Origin: Oncomelania hupensis
Lineage: Eukaryota; Mollusca; Gastropoda; Littorinimorpha; Pomatiopsidae
Direction of reading: 5' to 3'
DNA: 64,000 nucleotides
Assembly: GCA_036898135.1 (NCBI GenBank)
Contig: CM072522.1
Span: 28,387,763 to 28,451,762, forward strand
The position numbers and the translations under genes were made by a program. This document shows positions 11,528 to 22,189 of the stretch, piece by piece (position 1 is the first letter of the stretch; each line of letters opens with the position of its first letter). A model generated the notes under the pieces. It searched no databases and had not been told where the DNA came from. It saw nothing but the letters and a program-made list of their open reading frames with translations.

Positions 11528-11663
11528 AAGTTATCAACTAGTTCGCAAGTTACCAACTTGAGCGGGTAGTTCGTAATGCATGAGCCAGTAGGCCGCACCG
11601 AAGTTACCAACTACGGTAGTCCACATCGGAAGTGGACTAGGAGCTCGATCGAAGTTAGTAACT
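11528..11663. promoter_or_regulatory. Subterminal palindromes AAGTTNNNAACT (four copies)
   Basis: Copies at 11,528-11,539 (TATC-type centre), 11,547-11,558, 11,601-11,612 and 11,652-11,663. A fifth lies near the right end at 31,726-31,737. Each is an inverted pair of AGTT/AACT half-sites with a 3-bp spacer. Myb-type domains usually recognise AAC cores, so these are candidate binding sites for the element's own Myb-like protein (inference). Confidence 0.55.
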
Positions 11664-11676
11664 ACCGAAAGCAAAC

Positions 11677-12168
11677 ATGGCGGCCATCTATTGGATTCTA
11701 AATCATAATGAACGTGTTCCAAGAGTTTTTCGTGACAGGCTCCATCCGCTAGAAATGTGGAACGACCAGCAGGTTGTAAAGCGCCTTCGCTTGCCTAGGC
11801 ACGCCATTTTTACCTTGGCAGGAGATCTGGGGGATGAACTGGAATATCCAGTCGACAGGACAGGCGCCCTAACACCTGTTCTGCAGATCTGTTTGGTACT
11901 TCGGTACTTTGCAACAGGGTTGCTGCAGACAGATGCAGGCGATTTGATTGGAGTACATCAATCAACAGTTTCACGCACAGTGACAAAAGTCACCAATGCT
12001 TTGTTTGCTCGACGTCATCATTACATCAGGTTTCCTGATCAAGCGGAGGCTGATCGCCAGAAGCGTCTGTTTTTCGCCTACCGTGCTTTTCCAGGTAAAA
12101 TTGATGTGGCGACATGTTTACTGTATTATATGGGTGTAGTCATGTGCCTGACTGCTGTCACTGAGCAC

Positions 12169-12236
<68 letters not shown>

Positions 12237-12820
12237 ATTTATTTATTTAATTTAACGTCTATTCACATCTGTGATATTAGACAACATATTAAATTAGAAA
12301 CAGATGAACTTAAAATTAAAATAAAGAAGTTAATATGAACAACAATTAATATAACGACATAATTATATAAAAGAAATCTGTTTATGATGTACGAATGAAT
12401 AAGAAAGCAATATGACAACATATATGCTTATTGCAATCTTCGCGAAGAATGCATTTTAAAATATATTAATTGCGAAATACTTACAGATTAATCTATGAAT
12501 AAAACATAAGTAATGAAAAATATAACTATTTAACCTAATTCTTTTAGCATAAACTTTTTTGATGAAACCTCTGTTAAAACTAAATTTGAACTCTATGGAT
12601 CGTTTCAAATAATCAGTATATTTTATAAATTTAATTTCAATGATAAATGGAAAACATGTGAATGAATACCATCTTGAAAATGACATCTTCATTATAACTT
12701 ATGCCTTTTTTGATGGACGTATAAATTGTCCTTTGTAATCAATTTTTTTTTTACCTCATACTTTGCATACAATTGACAATCATGCCTTTTAAGCGTTTGG
12801 TGATGATAGGCGCATGATTC

Positions 12821-12875
<55 letters not shown>

Positions 12876-15800
12876 AGAATTGACCAATTGGAGAATATAT
12901 TAGTGCTTTAGATATATTTACATATGATTTTAAGTCTAAGTCTTGAGTGCTATTTAATTTATCATAACTGCTTGGTAAATATTTCTTTATATCTTTACAA
13001 TGTAATATTAAGTGTGGGATGGTTATATTTTCATTACAAATGCAAGTAATATTTTTACAAAATTTTGTTTTCCAAGAATTTAAATATAATCTAAATGCTA
13101 AACTAGAAATATGTCTAGGGACTCCTGATATACTAATTAAACAGGAATCTGAAATTTCTTTTTTAGTAATATTATTAATTATACAGTACATTTCTTTAAC
13201 TGATAATCTAATATGAATTTTCATAGCATTAATATTTTTTGCTCCCTGTTTTGCTGCTCTATCTGCTTCATCATTATGTATTATTCCGCAATGTGATGGC
13301 AGCCAACAAAAATTTATATTTATTCCTGTGCTTTTCAAAGAGTGAATTAGATGTTTTATTTCAAATAGTATATCATATCTGTCATGATTTTTATTAGAAT
13401 TTAATGCATATAACACCGATTGTGAATCAACACATATGAGAATACCATACAAAGCAAGTGGTGTATTAATTAATGTATGAAGAGACATTAATATAGCCAC
13501 CAGCTCTGCAGTGAATACTGAATGATTTTTACCCAAGTAAAAAGATTTTATAATTTTAAGGTCTGGAATTACAAATCCTGCTCCTGCATCTCCTGAAGAA
13601 ATTACAGACCCATCTGTATAAACTTTTAAATGTCTATAATAATGTTCATTTATATGTTCTCGGGCCTCTGTAGCTATTAAATAGGGATGTTCATGTTTTT
13701 TAAAATTAGTATAATTAATATTATATTGTGCGCTTTCCATTTCCCATATGGGATATGGAACATTAATGAGTTTTGGCGCAACTTGTTGTGGTAAAATATT
13801 TGCATCATTAAAAATATCCTGAGTAGATGTTGAAATTGTTTGTAATGAAATTACATCTTTTGTTCTCTTTGGAAAATCAATATCAGATCTAGTATTTAGA
13901 TCCTCTTGCATATTATTTTCTACTGCATGACTTCTAATTAAATATTTTGCGCATGCAAGTTTTCTATAATCTCCTAAAGATAAAACACCTGCTGCTGCAT
14001 ACGCATCTGTAGTTTTAGTATGAATCGGTACACCAAGTGCTATTTTTATAATCTTACTATCTAAACTTTGTAATTTGTTCAAGTACGTTTTATGTGCAGA
14101 AAAGAATGCTTCTTGACCAAAGGATAGTTGAGATCTCACAAGAGTACAAGCTAAATTAATTAACATTTTTGTATTTGACCCCATGATTTTTTACTTATTA
14201 CTCTAATAAGATAAAAACTTTTCATCGCCTTTTGTATTAAATAATTGATGTGTCTTTTCCAATTTAATTTTCGTGTGAAATATACACCTAAAAATTTTAC
14301 TTCTTCTACATATTTAAGTTCTTGTGTTTCAATATAAAATTTAGGAAATATTTTTGGATTTTGACCATTATTAAACAGTAACATGTTTGTCTTTTCACTA
14401 GATAGTTCAAGGCCATTATTATTCATAAAAAGGCAAATGTTATTTAGTTCTAATTGATATACATTTTGTATGTGTTTAATTTCATATAAAGAAGATCTTT
14501 TCCTCAAAGATACGTTAGTCCATATTGCGATATCATCTGCATACTGAACAATGTGTATATTTTTACTTAATTGTTTTGGTAAATCATGAATAAGCAAATT
14601 AAATAATATAGGTGATATAATCGAGCCTTGTGGAATTCCCATATTTATAAAATGTTTGTTAGAATAAGAATTTCCAACTTTTACAATCATGTTTCTTCCT
14701 GTAAGGAATGTTTTAATATATTGATATATGTGGCCTGATAATCCTATGTTTTTAAGCTTATACAATAATCGTTTGTGCCATACTCGATCGTATGCTTTTC
14801 GTATATCAAAAAAGGTTGCTAGTAAACTCTTTCTTTTAGCAAATTGCTTCTTAATATGTGTAGAGAGTTTAACAATGTGATCTACTACAGATCTGCCTTT
14901 CTGAAAACCTGCCTGATTAATAGGTATGACATTGTGTTTATTGCAGTAATATGACAGCCTATTGAGAATAATCTTTTCCATTAATTTACTAACATGCGAA
15001 GTAAGAGCTATTGGTCTATAATTTGCTGAGTCTCTCCGTGATTTTCCACTTTTTAATATAGGTATAATTATAGATGTTTTCCAAATATTTGGCAGATTTC
15101 CTGTTTCCCAGCATTTTTGTATGATTTTATGTAAATAATTTAACCACATGTCTGGAAGATGTTGTAAAAGTGTAAAGAAATCCCGTCACATCCTACCGCA
15201 GATTTTTTATTTCCTAAAATTTGTAGCGCTTCTTTAATTTCTGTGAGAGAAATGTCTGCATTAATTACATTGTTGTTGAGTTGATCTTCAGGATCTTTAT
15301 ATATATCTGAATTTTCAGCTGTTTCTCTAAATTTAATATTTTTATCTGTTAAATTATGACTGTTACTTTCATTGGAAAACATTTTAGCAAACACTTCAGC
15401 TTTACCTTTGCATGAAATGAATTCTTTGTGTTCAACTTTAATTGGACATTGAGGAAGTTGAAAGCCAGTTTTCATTTGTGAAACTTTTTTCCAGATTTTT
15501 GAAATGTTATTGTTTTCATTTATTTCATTATTGCAAAATTGTGTCCAGTATTGTTTTTTTTCTAATGCAATAATTTTATTGCAAGCTATTTTAGCCTTTT
15601 TCATATTTTGAAAATCTATTTCTGATTTACTTTTACACCATTTTTTATATGTGCTTTTTTATTTTGTACTGCCTTCTCACATTCTTGGTTCCACCAAAGA
15701 TTTCCTTTATGTTTATTATTTTTATGTTTCTTGATGATAGGAATTGATCCTTTGGCTGCAAAGATGATTGTTTCATTAAATTTTGTAAACATTTTTTCAA

Positions 15801-18800
15801 TATCATCGTCTTTCATGAAATCATTTTCAGAATTTAATAAAAGTGATTGAAATTTTTCCCAGTCTGCACGACCATATGAAAATGTAGGAATATCATCTTC
15901 ATTCTCATCTACTTCAGGTTTTTCATTTAAAGTTATTGTTATTGGTAAATGATCACTACCCAGCGAGTCTTGACCTATATCCCAAATACAGTCATCTGCC
16001 AATTCAGGCGAAATTAATGTTAAATCAATAGCATAAGAGTTTTGATTAAAACAGTCAGGAATCCTAGTTGGTCTTCCATCATTTAAAAGAACAAGATTAG
16101 AATTTATAATATTGTCTGTAAATTTTATATTAGTATTATGATCACAGTCTGAGTCCCACACTGGAGAATGAGAGTTGAAGTCTCCTGTTATTATCCATCG
16201 TTCATTATTATTAATATTGGTTAACCAGTCACAATTGGTTTCCTTTGGTCCTTTGGGGATGTATGCACACACGATGTTGATATGAAGAGTATTATTGATT
16301 TTAATTTTTATCATAGAAGAAAAAGTATCTTTGCCATCATTTGACTCAACTGGAGGTTTGCACGATGTATATTCTAAATCATTTCGGACATATATTGCCG
16401 TTTGTATTTTCATATTATTTTTAACAAATGGTGTGACTGGAGGAAAATAATATCCATCTATCTTTGGTAATTTATTTCTATATACTTTTAATGATTGTAA
16501 TGATAAAACGTGATAAGAATGTAAAATCAAATGCTGATTAAGATATATCATGTTTGCATGAATTGAACGGCAATTCCATTGCAAGACACTAAATCCACTT
16601 TTCATTTCAGAGTATCTAAAGTGAAATAGGTACTGTGCTAATATTCATTTCATCAATTTAGCGGACAGCCCACAGTCAAAGTTTTACTGGAGAATACGCA
16701 GTAGACATTTGGACAAAACATCCAATCCTTTCGCATTTGGATGTATACAATCTCGGTACAATGATCTTATTGCTGCTCCGGATTTAGTGAGGAAACCTGA
16801 ATCATTGTCAAGGAATTCCGCACCACACCTTTTACAGGCCATACTCAGTGCATCATTTGATGCATCGACCTTTCTTCTTAGAGGACCTCTAGGAGGGATG
16901 ATTGCAGAGCAGTGAATGACTGCCTTGGGAAATGTTGTTTTAACATTTTGAATCAATTTCATCCAATTTTTCATTGTAATGTTTCTGGTTTTGCAGTTGT
17001 TGATTCCAACATGAATAATGCATCGTTCTATAATCTCATTTTGTTCCATAGTGTGAATCCAACTGCTTACATCTTCCAGTGTGATACCCGGAACAAAGAT
17101 AATTTGAGTGTTCTTGTTTTTGTCTGTTATTTTCTCTTCTTTCAGTCCCTTGATTGTCGAGTCGCCTATGACCAGATTTAGCGCGTCATTTGCAACCTTG
17201 CAGGTTTGTAGTTGTTCAGATGGTGTATGATTTGTTGTTTCCCCTACATCTGGAATGGGAATGGTTTCGATGTGGCACTTCAACTTTAATGTTTCATCGA
17301 TTTTGTTCTTTTCACGGACTCTAGGAAGTTCAAAGACTGCTCGTATTTGCTCAATGGTTTCTTCTTTCAAGATTGGATTCATTTGTACTTGTGAACCTGT
17401 ATGTCATTCTGTATATGTCCTCCAAATTTTGTTTCAGGTCTTCTTGACTATTGCTGTTGATGATCGGAATCACGGTGGTTCGAACAAAGTTATCAAAAGT
17501 TGGTGGTTGGAAAGGAACCTTCGATGCAATGCTTGCATACGTTTCTTTGCATACTTCATGATTCTTTGTTTTTGTAACTTTGTTGATGGCATCTTGAAGA
17601 CTCATGTACTTTTTTGATCTTTCTTTTTGAGCATTTTTCAACAGTACTTTTTTTTATCACAACCGTGATAAGCAGCAGAGTGTGGGCCACCGCAGTTAAT
17701 ACAACGCGGGGCACTGGTTGAGCATGATTTTCTATCATGATTTTCACCGCACCTGCAGCATCTTGGTTTGGCAAAGCAGTTTTTTCGAGAGTGATTCAAA
17801 CGTTGACATCTGGTACATCTGATGACAGGAGGACAATAAGGAAAAATCTTGTACTCCCTGTTACTTGTTCTCAGAATCGATGGCAATGTGTCTGTGGCGA
17901 AAACAATTCTAGTAATCTGTTGTTGTGATTTCTTGGTTTTAAAAAAAGTGAACTTTATTATATCTTTGTTGTTTTTCAAATCTTGTGGCTCAATGTGATG
18001 AAACACAATTCCTTCAGTTTTCACAGTAGGGATATAACAATGAACATTTGCGCCTCCTAGATTCGTTAATGATAGAAGTTTGTTTTGTTGATTTTGGGAA
18101 ACGCACTCCACAAACAAGTCACCAGGTTGTAATATTTTGACGTTTAACACACTTCCTACTACACCGATAAAAGGGAATGTTGTTGTTGGTTTTAATTTAC
18201 GTAACAACACATCACCAGTTTTTTGGTCTTTGATGATCACTTGATGTTTTTCTAGTGCTTTTTTATATTTCAGAATTATTTCTTTTTCTGGTGTTGTAAC
18301 AATGTAATCTTTATTAGTTTCTCTGATGTGGTATTTCGAGTCAATGTTGTAATTTCCATAGAGTGCCTGCATGTTGTGAAATAACTTGTGTCATCGTTAT
18401 TTTAAAAAATAAAAATAAATAAAAATGATAATAAAAGAAAGAAAGAAAGAAATGAAAAAAAAAAAGTTTTGAGCGCCTGTGTTACGTCATAATTAGTGAA
18501 GTGAAAAGCACGTGACAATAATTTTGCACAAATGACGTATTTCCTCTCTGTTTGGTTTTGTGTTGTTTTTTCCCCTTGGGTGATGTCAGTAGTAGACTAT
18601 CATCACGTGTTCATGTTCCAGATGACAATTATAAAACAATTTTCAATCGAAAATTCAAGACATATATTACATCAACAAAAATGTAAGTAATAGTAGAATG
18701 CTTAAAACATCATAGTAAATGTAAAAGAAAAATCATCCGGTTGGAAATTACACATGTGATACTCGTTTTTGCACATTCCTCGGGTTCCAGAACACTAACT

Positions 18801-19106
18801 GGTCTTGAAGTTGCTCAACACGCTCAACAGCCTGCATCGTTGAATTGATTCGATCCTCCAGCGAATCGGGTGCCCGTATTTGACCATTTGGTGAGTCACA
18901 TGATTCGTTTAGACGAATTTTCTCTAACCTTAAGTCTGTTTCTTACTATATTAAAACAGAAAATCGCACCTTTTCCAGGAGCCCAGGTTAGGATATTGAA
19001 TCTGTTTCCATGACTCTCTCTCTCTCTTTCTTGTACATAGATCTGCTTTCTTTCTTGTACATAGATCTGTAATTTTCACAATGCTATACTGTCAGTTACT
19101 GACCAC

Positions 19107-19163
<57 letters not shown>

Positions 19164-21659
19164 ATTTTCACAATGCTGTGCTATATAATTGTAATAATGT
19201 ACAGTAGCACACAAAATAGTCATCATGCATACTTTGTGTTGATCACATGTGCTCATTTCAAATGTATGCAAACAGTTCTAAACATTGTGATAATTGTTTT
19301 TATTCAGATGTAATTGGGTGTGTCGACGGGACACATGTCCGAACTGATGCCCCCAAACGTAAAAACTCAGGCGACTACATCAACAGGAAGAACTTCTATT
19401 CCATCAATGTGCAGGTAAGCACCACTGAATACCAGCTTTTTTCCTTTCCATCACCCTGTTAATTGTATTATACCTATTGGAGCTTTGTTATAATTGAAAA
19501 TTGAATAAGTATAACAGTGAAACCCCTTTAACCACCCTTGGGATCAGATAAAAAGGTTGAGGTAAAACAGTCTACAACAGAAAATACTGCCTATCAATGA
19601 GGTTGGACGTTCGGTGAACCATTTAACATTTTGTTACAGATTATCACCAATTACCAATTGGAAATTATCATTGTAATCAGTCATCGAATTTATTGGGTCA
19701 TAAAATGTAAAAATATCAATTTTGTATATCAATTTTTGTTTACTGTAGTAAGAAAAACTAAAATTACATGCTGCATGTAATTTCATTTTCATTGTTTGGG
19801 TAGCACTCATGAATTTGAGTTGAGCTTTTGTGCACCTTTTCATAATGTGTTGTTGTATGTTTTTTTATTTTGTTAAAAAATAAAAGGGGGGGGGGAGAGG
19901 TGAGTTTGTTGTTTTTTAAAAAAAAAAAGTAAGAGAGTGTGTGGTGACAGGGTAAGTTGTCATGTCAATTGCAACATTTATTTATTGTTTTGTTTATGGA
20001 AATTTTTTTTTTTTTATTTGCCCTCTCACTTCATATGCTGGCTTTTAATTAAATGTGGATTCATGTGTGCACATATTCTATTCTGTCTTTTTTCCTATAA
20101 CCTAAAAAGCTTTCTGACTGCAATTACATTCCAACCTAATCAGCTGAAATGCATGCAAAATTATCTAGATGTCTAAGAAATTATAATATTGTTTTATGTA
20201 TGGTTTTGTCAAAATTGTATGTTTCATTGATTATTAAATTTTGTATGCCAACTGTAGCCAGGTTTTGATGTTTTGAGATTTGAGAGCCCCTCCGTGCAAG
20301 GCATTATTCTTGGCGATTCTGCCTACATGCGCCTTTGGCTTACCACTTCCCCCTACAGCTGTCGGACGCGCTCCCCCTACAGCTGTCGGAGTCGCAGCAA
20401 CTTGCTCAATCGCTCAGCGGTGGAGCGATGCATTGGTGCGCTCAAGGTGGTGTGGTGTGGTTTTCTTTCTAACATTTTGAAGTACACCAAGTATGTGTGT
20501 TCTTGTATGTCTGTTGTGTGCATGTTTGTGTGTTGAATACTTCCAGGCATTTGAAGGGCTGTGGTTTATGTGTGTGTATTGTGTGCAGTTATGCACACTA
20601 CGCAAGAACAATTCTTATGTATGCATGCGAGTATGTAACTTGTAAGCGAGTAAACATTTATAGGTTTACGCATATTTTTCCCTGTTTATGTAGTTTTTTT
20701 AATTATAGTTCTGTGCTTTTGTATATTATTTGTTTTTCTTCTGTGTGTGTGAGTGTGCGTGCGCATACATGTTTTCTGTCTGTGGTTGTGTTTGAACCGT
20801 CTGAATCCTCCCTTTACCCACCAACCCAGCGCTTTGAACTTTTTATGTAAAGTTTGTCATTGTGCAATGATAAAAGGCAATTATTGTTGTTTTTTAGGTG
20901 GCGATGCCTCCTACGGGGTCTACTGCTACAGCCTGAGCGAGCAGGCAGAGTGGTGACAGCATGTTGCGTCCTGCACAACATCGCATGCAGAAACAACATG
21001 GCAGAGCAGCCGGAAGTGGACAGTGACGAAGAAGATGTGGTAGAAGGTACACAAGTTTACACGTACTTTAATACTGTATGCATATTGTACCCATAACTTG
21101 GCCCAACTGTTTGACAGTTGCGTTTCCTGCAAACAATTTATATAGGCAAATCTCGATCGGGTAGTCAAAAGCTATATATATATCTTGTAAGGAGAATAAA
21201 CGAGTCATTACAAAAAGTAAATAAATGTAAATGTGTATGCACATTTTATACAGAGCAGTGTAAGGGTTAAGTACCCATATTTGACATAATAATTATATAC
21301 ATAGACGCACACTGTTAACATTATTATTAGGAAAACGGTCGACTAGCTGAATTTAGCGTTCCCACTTGCTACCTATGCAAAAACATCCTAGCAAGTGCAA
21401 ACTGTGAAAGTAGTTTATATATTTTTGTTACTTTAAATGCTGCGATATTGTGCTATTGTTCTCCATGCTTCTTGCATTATTTGTAATACACTAATAATAA
21501 AATGTTCTATTTTTAGAAGCTGATCCTCTGCCAGCTGATCCTCTGCCAGCTGATCCTCTGCCAGCTGAAGTGGTTCCGCAAAATGCCAATGAAAGGGCAC
21601 GAACTGCCGCTGGCCTAAGAACCAGAGCTAGGATCATCAGAAACAACGTGGACCACTGA
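11677..21659 (+). CDS. Harbinger (HARBI1-like) DDE transposase, five exons
   Basis: Proposed exons: 11,677-12,094; 19,308-19,414; 20,258-20,454; 20,898-21,046; 21,517-21,659. All junctions have GT/AG ends and the phases agree, giving about 337 residues. It would cut and rejoin transposon ends in the nucleus. Exon 1 starts at an ATG in good context (AACATGG) and carries the helix-turn-helix block HQSTVSRTVTKVTNAL. Exon 2 has GCVDGTHV (first Asp) and NRKNFYSINVQ. Exon 3 has IILGDSAY (second Asp) and SAVERCIGALK (Glu). Exon 4 has PERAGRVVTACCVLHNI. Exon 5 holds three ADPLP repeats and a basic tail. No stop interrupts the frame. About 30 residues expected between NVQ and the GDSAY block (the WPGS-HD region) are missing, and exon 3 has a short tandem duplication (SPYSCR twice). 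Intron 1 is long because of a LINE insertion. The exact exon 3 donor is the least certain junction. Confidence 0.75.
12172..12250. repeat. (CT)n then (TTTA)n microsatellite
   Basis: CT dinucleotides at 12,172-12,234 followed by TTTA repeats to about 12,250, in transposase intron 1. A similar CT tract preceded by CACACTT lies at 19,110-19,162. Confidence 0.9.
12251..12820. other. Intronic AT-rich sequence
   Basis: Part of transposase intron 1; no gene was seen. The last eight bases (CATGATTC, 12,813-12,820) recur at 18,899-18,906 and may be the target duplication of the LINE. Confidence 0.4.
12822..12873 (-). repeat. (TAA)n LINE tail supplying the ORF2 stop
   Basis: About 17 TAA units (read on -). 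The ORF2 stop codon at 12,873-12,871 is the first TAA unit, so there is essentially no other 3' UTR. Confidence 0.85.
12871..14184 (-). pseudogene. LINE ORF2 part: thumb region and RNase H
   Basis: Carries the C-terminal part of ORF2 after a frameshift in a GGGG run near 14,166; the frame overlaps the preceding RT frame at 14,160-14,184. RNase H motifs are visible: VYTDGSVISSGDAGAGF (about 13,625), FTAELVAIL (about 13,515), CVDSQSVLYAL (about 13,430) and LPSHCGIIHNDEADRAAKQ (about 13,300), so the catalytic D-E-D-H/D set is present. A Cys/His-rich segment follows (CKNITCICNENITIPHLILHC, spaced like the terminal zinc motif of I-group LINEs). The domain would remove element RNA from the cDNA hybrid. 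Confidence 0.8.
14160..15149 (-). pseudogene. LINE ORF2 part: reverse transcriptase core
   Basis: About 329 codons hold the RT palm and fingers: NYRPIALTSHVSKLMEKI, AGFQKGRSVVDHIV, FFDIRKAYDRVWH (catalytic Asp), GIPQGSIISPILFN, and an intact YADD box in VQYADDIAIW. The reading frame is entered by a frameshift from the 15,604-15,140 segment and left by another at about 14,166. The catalytic residues themselves are conserved, so the domain decayed by indels rather than active-site loss. Confidence 0.85.
15140..15604 (-). pseudogene. LINE ORF2 part: linker before the RT
   Basis: A 154-codon frame linking endonuclease and RT, with a conserved end NKKSAVGCDGIS typical of the region just before RT motif 1. 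It is separated from the endonuclease frame by a one-base shift in an A run (about 15,640) and from the RT frame near 15,160. Confidence 0.75.
15616..16605 (-). pseudogene. LINE ORF2 part: AP-type endonuclease
   Basis: Probable ORF2 start at 16,605 (MKSGFSVLQWNCRS). Exonuclease-endonuclease-phosphatase motifs: QWNCRS near the N-terminus, an AYIPKGP segment, GDFNSHSPVWDS and GSDHLPITITL. It would nick target DNA to prime reverse transcription. At the position where a metal-binding Glu is normal (LQ-E-T-K), the sequence reads LQSLKV, so activity of this copy is doubtful. The frame ends early in a frameshift at an A run. Confidence 0.8.
16684..17382 (-). pseudogene. LINE ORF1 part: SGNH/GDSL hydrolase-like domain
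   Basis: The C-terminal half of ORF1. All SGNH blocks are visible: VIGDSTIKG (nucleophile Ser), FVPGIT (Gly), HVGINN (Asn in GxN) and YRDCIHPNAKG (DxxH). This fold hydrolyses esters; in CR1-type LINEs a related esterase domain in ORF1 is established, role unclear, possibly membrane or lipid contact. Here it follows three gag-type zinc knuckles in an RNase-H-bearing LINE. The ATG at 17,382 is probably internal: the upstream frame (17,641-17,351) joins it through a frameshift near 17,400. The stop at 16,684 leaves 78 bases to the ORF2 start. Confidence 0.75.
17351..17641 (-). pseudogene. LINE ORF1 part: middle segment
   Basis: About 96 codons rich in Lys, Asn and Ser that connect the zinc-knuckle part to the SGNH part. 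Entry is by a frameshift in an 8-A run (about 17,648-17,655), exit by a shift near 17,400. No domain was recognised. Confidence 0.6.
17638..18372 (-). CDS. LINE ORF1 N-terminal part: gag-like with three zinc knuckles
   Basis: Starts at the ATG at 18,372 (MQALYGNYN). Residues 1-180 resemble I/Jockey-type ORF1 proteins (a GDLFVECVSQNQQNKLLSL block near residue 112). Three Cys-His knuckles follow: CTRCQRLNHSRKNC (CX2CX4HX4C), CCRCGENHDRKSC (CX2CX3HX4C) and CINCGGPHSAAYHGC (CX2CX3HX6C), the spacing series of I-group ORF1. The protein would package element RNA. The frame stops shortly after the third knuckle because of a homopolymer frameshift; the ORF continues in the next two segments. Confidence 0.8.
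   Translation of the reverse strand: MQALYGNYNIDSKYHIRETNKDYIVTTPEKEIILKYKKALEKHQVIIKDQKTGDVLLRKLKPTTTFPFIGVVGSVLNVKILQPGDLFVECVSQNQQNKLLSLTNLGGANVHCYIPTVKTEGIVFHHIEPQDLKNNKDIIKFTFFKTKKSQQQITRIVFATDTLPSILRTSNREYKIFPYCPPVIRCTRCQRLNHSRKNCFAKPRCCRCGENHDRKSCSTSAPRCINCGGPHSAAYHGCDKKKYC
18373..18737 (-). other. LINE 5' region
   Basis: AT-rich sequence upstream of ORF1, with poly-A tracts near 18,405-18,470 and CACGTGA/ATCACGTG E-box-like motifs. Probably the LINE 5' UTR and internal promoter; no coding signal. Confidence 0.4.
18738..18945 (-). other. Short coding-like frame at the LINE 5' end
   Basis: On the - strand an open stretch of about 65 codons ends in TAA at 18,738. It looks like a protein tail: DSLEDRINSTMQAVERVEQ is a plausible coiled coil. 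An acceptor-like AG lies at its upstream edge near 18,947. Either a small LINE 5' ORF plus flank, or the last exon of an unknown gene. No family was recognised. Confidence 0.3.
19110..19162. repeat. (CT)n microsatellite
   Basis: CT dinucleotides in transposase intron 1. The flanking TAATTTTCACAATGCT is duplicated on both sides (about 19,070 and 19,163). Confidence 0.9.
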
Positions 21660-22189
21660 GTGTACCAAGCAGCTAAATGTTATTGTATAATAATTTCTGG
21701 ATCAGATATGTCTTTGCTGCATACATGTACATCCCTACATAACTACAAAATACAACAACCAAAGCTGTATATATGTTTTGCTGCATTGATTCTACTTGTG
21801 TGGTGATAAATCAACATTTCCGAAGTATGTGTAGTGCTCGTTTGATTAACATGTCTGATGTTTGGTTATCATGGATATGACTGTGTACAATATGTGTCAT
21901 TGGTTGCTGTGTTTAAAGACAAGTGTGTGCATGTCTCAGTATGAATTAGACTTTTTTGAGCCATGTGACAACCAAAAAAGTGTCCTTGGAAGGATGTTTT
22001 AATGTACATCTACACTATATTTGACTGGTAAAAAAATCAGGTGTAATGTAATGTAAGTAATCTTATTATTTTGTGCAAGTATATGTGTTAGCATGTGTGA
22101 ACAATTTGTTCAAAGGTATCCATGATTGTTAGGCTGCTGCAGGTGTGCTTACTTGTTTTACTAGCCACTCACAAACGTATATCCTGATA

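Larger units (their letters stand above)
12821..18898 (-). mobile_element. Near-full-length I/Nimb-type LINE with (TAA)n tail
   Basis: On the - strand it reads: 5' region, ORF1 (18,372-16,684: gag-like with three zinc knuckles, then an SGNH hydrolase domain), ORF2 (16,605-12,871: AP-type endonuclease, RT, RNase H), then directly a (TAA)n tail (12,873-12,822). Domain order, three-knuckle ORF1, RNase H and TAA tail match the I superfamily. CATGATTC at 12,813-12,820 and 18,899-18,906 is a candidate 8-bp target duplication and sets the approximate 5' end. At least five frameshifts, several in A or G runs, break the ORFs. Confidence 0.8.
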
